Program-made: the position numbers and the translations under genes
Notes under the pieces: model-generated
The model's input: only the letters and a program-made list of their open reading frames with translations
Databases searched by the model: none
Told to the model about the DNA's origin: nothing
Assembly (NCBI RefSeq): GCF_029581575.1
Contig: NZ_CP089975.1
Span: forward strand, 1,488,001 to 1,552,000
Direction: 5' to 3'
DNA from: Moraxella nasibovis
GTDB taxonomy: Bacteria; Pseudomonadota; Gammaproteobacteria; Pseudomonadales; Moraxellaceae
DNA: 64,000 nt
Shown: positions 8,498 through 15,732 of the stretch, piece after piece
How positions within the stretch are numbered: position 1 is the stretch's first letter
How the letters are laid out: each line of letters starts with the position of its first letter

Positions 8498-9214
8498 ATG
8501 AACGCACTTACCATTGCCAATCACTCAATCCGTACATCAGGCGATTTGTATTCACTCAACGACCTGCATAAATCATCTGGCGGAAATGCCAAACATCAGC
8601 CAGCCAACTTTATGCGTAACGAACAAACCCAAGAACTTATCCACGCCATTGAAGAAGAAGGCTCTGTCGCTTATCACACCATTCGGGGTGGCAACGCCAA
8701 ACAACAAGGTACATTTGTCTGCCGTGAGTTGGTCTATGCCTATGCGATGTGGATCTCTGCCAAGTTTCACTTAATGGTCATTCGTGCTTTTGATGCGTTA
8801 AATACTGGGGCTATCTCTTGTCTTAGCAATCATCAAGGGCTGTCTGTCTGCCAAGCCGCCACATTACAAAAAGCAGTCAAGGCAAAGTGTCGCTATGACC
8901 GCCGTCATTATCAAAGACTGTACAATGCCCTGTATGATGAATTTGGCGTGAAGAGCTACAAGGATATTTTGCCTGAGGACTTTGAGACGGCGATGGATTT
9001 TATCCAAGCATTTCGGTTTGATGAACATGAAGAACTGGCACGCTCTGCCGAGCTACTGGCATGGCATACCAAGCACATCTATGACTGGTACAAGCAAATC
9101 GAACACCCCTTACGAGCCATCGCTCCACAGCTGTCGGCACAGGTGCATGACCACATCATCTATGCCAATGGCTATGCAGGTCAGGTGGGGCGTAGGCTTG
9201 CCATGACTAGATAA
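8498..9214 (+). CDS. KilA-N domain antirepressor-type protein
   Basis: A 238-residue protein. Residues 1 to about 105 form a KilA-N domain (IRTSGDLYSLNDLHKSSGG; FVCRELVYAYAMWISAKFHL). Residues from about 115 carry the P22 antirepressor C-terminal type domain (CQAATLQKAVKAKCRYDRRH; QRLYNALYDEFGVKSYK), nearly identical to that of 11930-12652. Such proteins bind phage repressors or DNA and promote induction. It follows AGGAG and the C4-like leader, and its end overlaps the convergent gene S by eight bases. The antirepressor role is inferred. Confidence 0.82.
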   Translation: MNALTIANHSIRTSGDLYSLNDLHKSSGGNAKHQPANFMRNEQTQELIHAIEEEGSVAYHTIRGGNAKQQGTFVCRELVYAYAMWISAKFHLMVIRAFDALNTGAISCLSNHQGLSVCQAATLQKAVKAKCRYDRRHYQRLYNALYDEFGVKSYKDILPEDFETAMDFIQAFRFDEHEELARSAELLAWHTKHIYDWYKQIEHPLRAIAPQLSAQVHDHIIYANGYAGQVGRRLAMTR

Positions 9215-9662
9215 GCCCTTCTAGGTAGTCTAGCACCGCCTCATCAATTATCTGCTTATCCTCGTCCGAGATACCCAGTAGCTCACGCACAGGATAGGCG
9301 GCACTCGTGCCACGCTTGGCATTGATGCGGGCGGTGAGTCCGTATTGATGCACTTCGGCGACTTGTGCCATGCGTCCGACATAGCCGATGGCAAAGCCTT
9401 CACTGCTTTGTTCTATTTTCATGTGGCGGGCTTGCTTGATGGTGTTCATCATCTTTTTACGCACTCGTTGCCCACGGCGTTTACGCTGGGGCTTTTTGGG
9501 CGTGTAGGCAGAGCCATCGACATTCTGCTGGGCGGTGATACGCTTTTTTTGGTTGTTGCGTACTTTTTGGGCGAGCGTCTTTTTGAGCTTTAACATTTGC
9601 CCATCAGACAGCCCATCAATGATACGCTCTAAATGCTCGGGTAGGTAGGACAGCTCAGCCAC
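9207..9662 (-). CDS. S: Phage tail completion protein S (virion morphogenesis)
   Basis: A 151-residue protein from GTG 9662, which overlaps the stop of R; a longer in-frame extension to 9842 lies wholly inside R and is not needed. P2 gpS is 150 residues. Family features include the basic middle (GSAYTPKKPQRKRRGQRVRKK), GYVGRMAQVAEVHQYG and AAYPVRELLGIS near the end. It caps the tail before head joining. It is last in the leftward L-X-lysin-R-S block. Confidence 0.88.
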   Translation of the reverse strand: MAELSYLPEHLERIIDGLSDGQMLKLKKTLAQKVRNNQKKRITAQQNVDGSAYTPKKPQRKRRGQRVRKKMMNTIKQARHMKIEQSSEGFAIGYVGRMAQVAEVHQYGLTARINAKRGTSAAYPVRELLGISDEDKQIIDEAVLDYLEGLI

Positions 9663-10185
9663 GAATATCCACCAACGGCATCTCAAGCATCCATTTTTCT
9701 TCTGGCATGCCTGTGGGAAATTCGCCCAGCACCGCATCATTCTTGGCGTCGATGATTTGCACCTTTTGGGTGGGCGTTGGGCGTGTGTAAGTAGGCTCGG
9801 CTGGATAGTCAAAGACCGCCTTGCCGTCCGTTTCTTTGACAATAACTCGCTCGGTCAATGGCAAAGTGATGGACAGATCTACTTTGCGATTATCCAAAAT
9901 ATCCGCCACGAATTTTACGCCGTCTTTTGCCTTATCAAGATTTGCCAAAAGCTCGCTTTGGTGGTCTCGTAGCCATGCGTAGAGTGCCACCGCTACCGCT
10001 GCCATGTCCTCGGCAAAGTCGGTGATGATGACATTGAGCGTGTAGCGATATTCGAACGACAGCCCATTGGCAAGCGTATTAACCATTCGCCCCTCATCAA
10101 CAAAGATGAGCAGACGGTCAGGGTTTTTGGCAAGTTCTGGTAGGCTTGCCAAAAGGTGCGAGCGTAGCAGATTAGGCTTTTTCAT
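9655..10185 (-). CDS. R: Phage tail completion protein R
   Basis: A 176-residue protein of the P2 gpR family: MKKPNLLRSHLLASLPELAK followed by DRLLIFVDEGRMVNTLANG and SFEYRYTLNVIITDFAEDM. It acts with S in finishing the tail. Its ATG overlaps the lysin stop by four bases and its stop overlaps the S start. P2 gpR is about 155, so this one is slightly longer. Confidence 0.9.
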   Translation of the reverse strand: MKKPNLLRSHLLASLPELAKNPDRLLIFVDEGRMVNTLANGLSFEYRYTLNVIITDFAEDMAAVAVALYAWLRDHQSELLANLDKAKDGVKFVADILDNRKVDLSITLPLTERVIVKETDGKAVFDYPAEPTYTRPTPTQKVQIIDAKNDAVLGEFPTGMPEEKWMLEMPLVDIRG

Positions 10186-10976
10186 AGCGACTCCAAGCGT
10201 CTTAATTCTGCCAAAAACTTATAATCATAGCCCAGCTTTTGGTAGTCTTTGCCGTTATATAGCATAAAGACCTTATCCCAGTCGCCTTTTTGCAGTGCGT
10301 CTAATAGTCCTTTTTTGGTTTTGATGAAGCGCACAAAGGCATCGAGCTGGTGGCTCTCGCTTGTCTGCATTTGCATCACAAAGTCATCGATGGATTCATA
10401 GCCCAATGCCTGCCAATTTTCGCCCATGATTTGAAAACAGCCCCAGCTTGCCGAGCTGTGTGCCAAATCTTTATCAATGGTCTTGGCAAAATTGAGCCGT
10501 ACATATTCAGATAAGCCACCTTTGTAGCCGCCTGTTTTTGGGTTGATGATATTTGGGTGGCGAGCCGTCAGTTCGTCCGCTCTGCTTTTGCCATATTTGG
10601 CTTTAACTAGACGGTAAAATACATGGCGTTCAAATAAGATTTTAGGCTTATTTGACCCAATAAAACCACCACCAGCACTCTCCACCTTAGCAAAAGCACG
10701 CACCACATTGACAGGCACGCCAAGCTCAGTCGCCGCCGTCTCATAGTCTGCCATAGACAGCAGATGAGTTGACGGCTCGCCCTGTAATGCCTGCCATGTC
10801 TTAATACCCACCACGCCATCAACGGCAAGACCTGCCTTACCCTGATAATTTATGACCGCTTTTTCGGTGGCACTGCCAAAGTCGCCATCGATGGCAAGTT
10901 TTGCCCCATGTTCATTGAGTTTGGCTTGTAGCTGGGCGACTTTTTCGCCCTTGCTGCCGTATTTAAGAGGTTTCAT
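10182..10976 (-). CDS. Endolysin: peptidoglycan-binding plus N-acetylmuramidase domains
   Basis: A 264-residue lysin. Residues about 5-65 form a PG_binding_1 domain (LKYGSKGEKVAQLQAKLNEH; IDGDFGSATEKAVINYQ). Residues about 85-262 match the N-acetylmuramidase domain (PF11860), with FAKVESAGGGFIGSNKPKIL carrying the likely catalytic glutamate and SSASWGCFQIMGENWQALG. It cuts the glycan strand. It takes the lysozyme slot between X and R, so the phage carries two different lysins. Confidence 0.9.
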   Translation of the reverse strand: MKPLKYGSKGEKVAQLQAKLNEHGAKLAIDGDFGSATEKAVINYQGKAGLAVDGVVGIKTWQALQGEPSTHLLSMADYETAATELGVPVNVVRAFAKVESAGGGFIGSNKPKILFERHVFYRLVKAKYGKSRADELTARHPNIINPKTGGYKGGLSEYVRLNFAKTIDKDLAHSSASWGCFQIMGENWQALGYESIDDFVMQMQTSESHQLDAFVRFIKTKKGLLDALQKGDWDKVFMLYNGKDYQKLGYDYKFLAELRRLESL

Positions 10977-10979
10977 TGT

Positions 10980-11186
10980 TTAGCTCCAAAGTTGAATGGT
11001 TTGTTTGACGGGGTTGGTTTTGATGAGTGTGGGCAAGATGACCTTTGTGCCGATGGGCAAGATGACATCTGCACGGGCAAGATGCGGATTAACCGCCAGT
11101 ATCTCTTCCACCACTGACCTGCCATAGTAGCGATAGCTGATGGCATCAATACTGTCATTTTGAATACTATAAACGGTGCGGTTCAT
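10980..11186 (-). CDS. X: Phage tail protein X (LysM-like)
   Basis: A 68-residue protein with the gpX pattern: DSIDAISYRYYGRS, VEEILAVNPHLA and LPIGTKVILP. P2 gpX is 67 residues. The LysM-like fold is typical of small tail assembly proteins. It overlaps L by four bases upstream and lies three bases before the lysin. Confidence 0.92.
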   Translation of the reverse strand: MNRTVYSIQNDSIDAISYRYYGRSVVEEILAVNPHLARADVILPIGTKVILPTLIKTNPVKQTIQLWS

Positions 11187-11632
11187 ATCAGCTCCACCAC
11201 CGTTTGATTACGCCCCTGCATCTGGGCGATTGCCCACATTTTATTTCGCCGATATTCATCAATCGTTGCCGACAGCTCCGCCGCCTTGTCAGAGCCTTTG
11301 TTGGTGCTGTCGTAATTGCGATATTTTTCACACACTTTCGCCCCCACACCGTTGGCGATGGCGGAAAAATACCACACTTCAAAGGCGTTTCTGCCGTCAA
11401 TGACAGCTGTGGATAAGTCGGTAAGTCTGCCAGCTTTCTTGGTCAATGGGTCAAGCAGTCGCATGACATCCAGCGTCTCTTCTAAGATAATCTGATGCAA
11501 GCGAAAATCCGTCACCGAGCCATCAACCCGCACAAAATCACGCACCTCACTTACGCTCACCGATGGGAAAAATTCCCCACCGTCAATCTGTGACAAGGCT
11601 GTGGATAACTCGCCATTGGCAATCAAGCTCAT
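11183..11632 (-). CDS. L: Phage head completion/stabilization protein L
   Basis: A 149-residue gpL-family protein: GEFFPSVSVSEVRDFVRVDG, DFRLHQIILEETLDVMRLLD and a C-terminal YDSTNKGSDKAAELSATIDE stretch. It completes filled heads. In P2, L directly follows M; here antirepressor module 2 (about 11640-12863) separates them, so L-X-lysin-R-S must be read through the module or use another promoter. Confidence 0.9.
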   Translation of the reverse strand: MSLIANGELSTALSQIDGGEFFPSVSVSEVRDFVRVDGSVTDFRLHQIILEETLDVMRLLDPLTKKAGRLTDLSTAVIDGRNAFEVWYFSAIANGVGAKVCEKYRNYDSTNKGSDKAAELSATIDEYRRNKMWAIAQMQGRNQTVVELI

Positions 11633-11653
11633 CTTTTATCTCCAAAAAATAAC

Positions 11654-11682
11654 TTGCAAAATAAAATTCAATAGGCTAATAT
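11654..11682 (+). promoter_or_regulatory. Sigma70 promoter of antirepressor module 2
   Basis: TTGCAA (11654-11659), 17 bases, TAATAT (11677-11682), matching the module 1 promoter in spacing and in GCTAATATAA. Start expected near 11689. Confidence 0.75.
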
Positions 11683-11688
11683 AACCAC

Positions 11689-11743
11689 AAGGTCTCAAAA
11701 GCCTATTATCAAGCGGTCATCACACCGTCATCGTGATTTTTTT
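11689..11743 (+). ncRNA. c4: C4-like antisense RNA of module 2
   Basis: It has CTCAAAA-g-CCT-at-TATCAAG (11694-11713), complementary over 17 pairs to CTTGATA-c-AGG-TTTTGAG (11824-11841) on the same transcript. A hairpin ATCAC/GTGAT (11719-11723 / 11733-11737) leads into a T-run, with an alternative CGGT/ACCG stem (11714-11717 / 11724-11727). TCATCACACCG (11717-11727) also matches CGGTGCGATGA of the target at ten of eleven positions. The boxes differ from module 1 yet remain complementary to their own target. Confidence 0.72.
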
Positions 11744-11775
11744 ATGCCTATACCATATATGATAAGTTATGGTTA

Positions 11776-11841
11776 GCGGTGCGATGATATAAGGTAGCTT
11801 GCTACACGAATAAATCCGCCTGACTTGATACAGGTTTTGAG
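11776..11841 (+). promoter_or_regulatory. C4 target region of module 2
   Basis: It contains CGGTGCGATGA (11777-11787), the hairpin GTAG-CTTG-CTAC (11794-11805), and CTTGATA-c-AGG-TTTTGAG (11824-11841). No leader ORF spans it: the ATG at 11769 meets TAA after seven codons. Control may therefore act by RNA structure or premature termination rather than leader translation. Confidence 0.62.
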
Positions 11842-11929
11842 CCGCTAACCGCCCTAATTTCCCACTTACCCAATTTGGGTAAGTGAAAAAACAGGGATTA
11901 TATTCAACCTATCAAAAAGGTATATCAAG

Positions 11930-12652
11930 ATGAAAGCATTAACTTTCCAAAACATCACTCTTTCCCCTGCCAAAGTAGATAATCAAATTTGGCTAACTTC
12001 TACTGATATTGCACAAGCCTTAGGCTATTCTCAACCAAATGCGGTTACCAAGCTGTATAATCAAAATGCTGATGAGTTTCGCTCAGATACAACGCAAGTT
12101 ATAGATAATCCAAAACAGAAAAATTCAACAATCCGCATTTTCTCCCTGCGTGGTTGCCATCTTATCGCTATGTTTGCCCGCACCAAAGTCGCCAAAGAGT
12201 TCCGTCAATGGGTGCTAGACATCTTGGATAAAGAAGTGGGCGAGCCTACCATCTGCACCTGTGAGCCACGCCTATCTGACCGCCAAGCCGCCACACTCCA
12301 TAAAGCCATCAAAGCCAAATGCCGCTATGAACGCCGTCATTATCAACGGCTGTATAACGCCCTGTATGATGAGTTTGATGTCAGAAGCTATAAAGCCATC
12401 AACCCTGCCGACTATCAGGCGGCGATGGACTTTGTGCGACGGTTCGAGCTTGACCCCATCGCCAGTCTCAATCTGCCAGCCATCCACAGTATCCTTACCG
12501 ACCAAATCCGCCAAAACCGTGAAGCCAGAAGCGAGATTGATGGTCTGCTTAGTGGATTTCGCCGAATGCTGGAGCATATCGACGACTTACAAAGCCGCCT
12601 GCATGTCAGTGAATGCAATGTCGCTGCTCTACAACGGCAACTGTTAGGCTAG
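11930..12652 (+). CDS. Bro-N domain antirepressor-type protein
   Basis: A 240-residue protein. Residues 1 to about 105 are a Bro-N domain (NQIWLTSTDIAQALGYSQPN; FSLRGCHLIAMFARTKVAKE). Residues about 120-180 repeat the C-terminal domain of the module 1 protein (RQAATLHKAIKAKCRYERRH; RLYNALYDEFDVRSYK). The last 55 residues look like a coiled coil. Bro-N and KilA-N are DNA-binding domains common in phage antirepressors. It lies against the late operon's direction. Confidence 0.82.
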   Translation: MKALTFQNITLSPAKVDNQIWLTSTDIAQALGYSQPNAVTKLYNQNADEFRSDTTQVIDNPKQKNSTIRIFSLRGCHLIAMFARTKVAKEFRQWVLDILDKEVGEPTICTCEPRLSDRQAATLHKAIKAKCRYERRHYQRLYNALYDEFDVRSYKAINPADYQAAMDFVRRFELDPIASLNLPAIHSILTDQIRQNREARSEIDGLLSGFRRMLEHIDDLQSRLHVSECNVAALQRQLLG

Positions 12653-12680
12653 GTTCACTACCCCACAGCTTAAAATCCCA

Positions 12681-12705
12681 CCCCACGCAGCCCGACTGTG
12701 TGGGG
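12681..12705. terminator. Strong hairpin between convergent module 2 genes
   Basis: CCCCACGCAG (12681-12690) pairs with CTGTGTGGGG (12696-12705) around a five-base loop; ten pairs, one G-U. No T-run follows on either strand, so it is only a probable terminator or an end-protecting hairpin. Confidence 0.5.
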
Positions 12706-12713
12706 CGTTGGTG

Positions 12714-12863
12714 CTACCACCAGCGAACAGCAGTGATGATGTCTGGCAATGCAAAAAACAACAGACCCATCAAAATAACCGACAAGATTGCCAAAAATCG
12801 CCAAGTTTGCATTTTTATTACCTTATCTAGTAAAAAATTAAGAAGTTTGATATAATCTTCCAC
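12714..12863 (-). CDS. 49-residue membrane protein of antirepressor module 2
   Basis: The frame is open back to a TTG at 12995, but GTG 12863 behind AGAAGGA is the better start because the product then matches the 8003-8158 protein end to end: FLLDKV-I-KM, one hydrophobic helix (about residues 20-38), and the ending AVRWW. A small membrane protein accompanying each antirepressor module suggests linked function, but no role is known. Confidence 0.6.
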   Translation of the reverse strand: MEDYIKLLNFLLDKVIKMQTWRFLAILSVILMGLLFFALPDIITAVRWW

Positions 12864-13031
12864 AAGATTTAATCCTTCTGCATTAAGGTTAAATTTAGAA
12901 AAAGTCCAGACCGCCACAGTTTGGGCTTTTTTGTTAATTTTATTAAAAACACGGGAACGGCTGACGGCATGGTTGCAAGATAAATCAGCAATCAAGACAT
13001 CAGCAGACCCGTGTTGGCGCGAGGCACGCTT

Positions 13032-13718
13032 TTAAGCGGCGGCAAGTTTTTTGGCGGACGCCAAATCTGCTTTACCACCGCATTTGTCATGTAGGGCTAA
13101 TGCCATAGACAAGGCATCCACCGCCAAATCCGCCCCTTGACCTGTCTGCTTGGCACACGCCAGATAATGCCGACCGATGGCAAGATACAGCTTGGCACGC
13201 ACTTCATCCGGCATATCACGAGCGGTGGCAGCTAGGCTTTCATCACCCAACAAATCATGCAAGGCGTGCAATGCGTCCGTGTCAATCGGCTCGTTTTGCT
13301 TTTGGCGTTTTAGCTCATTTTCGGCAAGCTCTTCGGTCAAGATACACGCCACCGTGCGTTTGAACGCATCGGGCATCACCAAAGAATGCACCAAAGCATA
13401 GCGACCGATCTGCAAGGCTTTGGCGTACTGGCGCAAATCCAAGCACCACACCAGCATCGTCATCACAACTTCATCTTGTACGCCAGCGTTGGCGGACAGC
13501 ACGCCGTCCACATAGGGCAGATGATGTTCAATAAGTTTGGCTTTTAGCTCGTTTTTAAGCTCCAAGCCTTGCAGCTGTTTTAGCCTATGCCTGTCATTGG
13601 CAAGCTGTGCCAGCTGTAACTCGTACGAGCTGGCATTTTGCATAGAGCCGTATTCTGCCGCACGCTCAGCATCGGCTTTGGCTTGGTGCTGTAGAAAATG
13701 TCGTCTAGCAAGGTTCAT
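13032..13718 (-). CDS. M: Terminase small (endonuclease) subunit M
   Basis: A 228-residue gpM-family protein: ARRHFLQHQAKADAERAAEY, then LIEHHLPYVDGVLSANAG and VWCLDLRQYAKALQIGRYAL. With gpP it cuts cos DNA for packaging. The C-terminal third is alanine-rich. It follows the major capsid gene by nine bases, as in P2. Confidence 0.92.
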   Translation of the reverse strand: MNLARRHFLQHQAKADAERAAEYGSMQNASSYELQLAQLANDRHRLKQLQGLELKNELKAKLIEHHLPYVDGVLSANAGVQDEVVMTMLVWCLDLRQYAKALQIGRYALVHSLVMPDAFKRTVACILTEELAENELKRQKQNEPIDTDALHALHDLLGDESLAATARDMPDEVRAKLYLAIGRHYLACAKQTGQGADLAVDALSMALALHDKCGGKADLASAKKLAAA

Positions 13719-13727
13719 AACGCCCCC

Positions 13728-14759
13728 TTATGCCACGATTTCGATGTTTTCCGCCATCGCACACAAGCCCAAATCTTCAATAAAGTAGCCTTCGTTGGAG
13801 CTTTCGTAGTTTTCGATTTGATCTCGCTTGGCGTTGTCAACGATGGTGCGACGGCGTGCGCCTTCTTGGACATAGATGGACAGATTGTCAAAAGTTGTGA
13901 CCAAAATCGTCCCTTCTGGGAAAAACGGCACGGCATACACAGGCAGATTGCCCATGCGTTTTTGTGCGATGATGGTGTCAGCAGCCAGGCTTTCGGTATT
14001 TTGCTGGTCTTTATTGACCAGTGGGAAATACTTATCAGCGACCATTTTACGACTGGTAATCACCACCAAATCAGGATTATTCTGGTGCCACGGCTCAATC
14101 ATCTCATCGACTAAGTTCATCACTAGTGCGTCTAGGTTGTGGTAGTCGCATTCATCGGTTTTGCCGATTTTGATTTTTTGGTCGTCTTTACCTGCTTTGA
14201 GCGTGCGAGATTCATTCTCGGTGCGTTGGTGCTGTAACCAGCCAATATTGACATCTTGCAAAAGTTGATTGGTATTAAAATCAGTCTCTTTGGCGACTTT
14301 AACGCCATTAAAGCCGATCATGATGCGATCTAGGGCCTGGCGCTTGACAATGACATCACGGAACTTGGCATAAAAATCTGGGAATTTCGCCCATTGATCC
14401 AGCTTAGCGTAAGCAATCGCCGTGTCAAAATTGGTCTTGGCGCATTCGTACTGGCGAGAATCCAGCATGGTCGGATCAATCGGCTGGCGGTCTTTTGCCT
14501 GCGTGTCAGTACGGCTGGCAATCGGACGGCTCACGCCAAGACCAATGCCCTGACCTTTCATTTCACGCACCAAATAGGTGTTAATTTTGCTCAAAAATTC
14601 GCTAGATTCTTGAATTTTGGTCTCCAAGGTCTGCTGTACGGACGGCTCAACGGTGAATTTTTCGTGGACCGAAGTAACTTGGTTAATGGCGGCAAGACTT
14701 GCCATTGCTTGATTAAATAATGCTCGTGTTTCGTTACGCATTTTTTTGCTCCTTAGCAA
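13728..14759 (-). CDS. N: Major capsid protein N (P2 family)
   Basis: A 343-residue capsid protein. It begins MRNETRALFNQAMASLAAIN at the internal ATG six residues on (14741), so the true start may be there; family cues include GLGVSRPIASRTDT, LDSRQYECAKTNFDTAIAYA and NPDLVVITSRKMVADKYFPL. It overlaps the end of O by seven bases from the upstream start. It forms the icosahedral shell after cleavage by gpO. Confidence 0.92.
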   Translation of the reverse strand: MLRSKKMRNETRALFNQAMASLAAINQVTSVHEKFTVEPSVQQTLETKIQESSEFLSKINTYLVREMKGQGIGLGVSRPIASRTDTQAKDRQPIDPTMLDSRQYECAKTNFDTAIAYAKLDQWAKFPDFYAKFRDVIVKRQALDRIMIGFNGVKVAKETDFNTNQLLQDVNIGWLQHQRTENESRTLKAGKDDQKIKIGKTDECDYHNLDALVMNLVDEMIEPWHQNNPDLVVITSRKMVADKYFPLVNKDQQNTESLAADTIIAQKRMGNLPVYAVPFFPEGTILVTTFDNLSIYVQEGARRRTIVDNAKRDQIENYESSNEGYFIEDLGLCAMAENIEIVA

Positions 14760-15577
14760 TCAATCGCATGATGAATATGGGTATGGCTCACCGCCAGCGG
14801 TCTGTCAGGGATGGCGGCGATGCTGTCAATCTGGGTGCTTAGCGTCTGCACTTGTTGTTTTAGCTCACGGATCTCGTCAGACTTGGCGTCCAGCTGTTCT
14901 TTGAATTGCTGACACAATTCATCAAAGCACTTGGTCAGATCAACGATTTCAACTTCGTCTTCCGTCTCTTCTTGACCTTCTAAGTCGTCTTGTTCGTCCG
15001 AGCTGTCTTTGGCGTCTTTGTCGGTGAAAAACTGAGCGATGCGCTCTACGATACTATCCGCCAGCGACTTAGGCTCACTAAAATCAAAGTCCGTCAATAC
15101 CGCTGCTGTGAACAGATTACCCTCTGACTGTTTGCGGTCAGCAAGGGGATTTTGTTTAGCATTAGCACAAAAGGTCAGCATCTCAGTACCAAGGCTTGCT
15201 GGGCTGTCTGTTACTGCCAAGCCCACCAAATACGCCTTGCCAGTCTTAGCAAAGTTAGTATCAATCTCCACCGAGGTGTAGATTTTTTGATTTTTAGCAT
15301 TGAGTGCTTTTAGTTTGTCATTAGGCTTAATTTGGGCAAACAACGCCAAACGCTCTTCACCATCAACCATCACCGCGTCAGATTTGAGTGCCAGTACATC
15401 ACCGTACGCACCAAACTCACTGTCAGGATACCAACCACGCACATGCTCTACATTGATGCGTGCGCCATAGATGGCTGGGTCATAAGTTGCCGCCATCTGC
15501 TCAATCCACTCAGGCTGAATCTCTCTGCCGTCGGTGGTTTGCCCTGCCGTAGCAATGCGAAACCATTTCATACTCAT
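14753..15577 (-). CDS. O: Capsid scaffolding protein O (serine protease)
   Basis: A 274-residue gpO-family protein. The N-terminal protease part has KWFRIATAGQTTDGREIQPE, INVEHVRGWYPDSEFGAYGD (catalytic His region) and TDSPASLGTEMLTF with the likely Ser. An acidic linker and coiled coil (about residues 195-255) make the scaffold. It heads the leftward O-N-M operon opposite P, behind a GGAG site. Confidence 0.92.
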   Translation of the reverse strand: MSMKWFRIATAGQTTDGREIQPEWIEQMAATYDPAIYGARINVEHVRGWYPDSEFGAYGDVLALKSDAVMVDGEERLALFAQIKPNDKLKALNAKNQKIYTSVEIDTNFAKTGKAYLVGLAVTDSPASLGTEMLTFCANAKQNPLADRKQSEGNLFTAAVLTDFDFSEPKSLADSIVERIAQFFTDKDAKDSSDEQDDLEGQEETEDEVEIVDLTKCFDELCQQFKEQLDAKSDEIRELKQQVQTLSTQIDSIAAIPDRPLAVSHTHIHHAIDC

Positions 15578-15644
15578 AGGAAATCTCCAAAATTCATAGA
15601 CAGCAAAAGACTAACCCACCACCACCGATAAAACAAACCACCAA

Positions 15645-15706
15645 TGTTGTAAACCTGCCATCTACAACAGCCCACACGCCACACATCGCATGATGATGGT
15701 TAAGAT
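15645..15706 (+). promoter_or_regulatory. Late-operon promoter with activator palindrome (copy 2)
   Basis: TGTTGTA-N11-TACAACA (15645-15669), then a roughly 50-base block nearly identical to 494-541, and TAAGAT (15701-15706). The N11 spacer differs from copy 1 while both arms are kept, which marks the arms as the recognised part. It lies between divergent O and P. Confidence 0.7.
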
Positions 15707-15732
15707 AAGGCAAATTTGACGACAACCGCCTT

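Noticed and set aside
9663-9842. In-frame N-terminal extension of gene S (MSKKRTARRS...)
   Set aside because: It lies wholly inside gene R in another frame, looks nothing like gpS, and GTG 9662 gives the expected 151-residue length.
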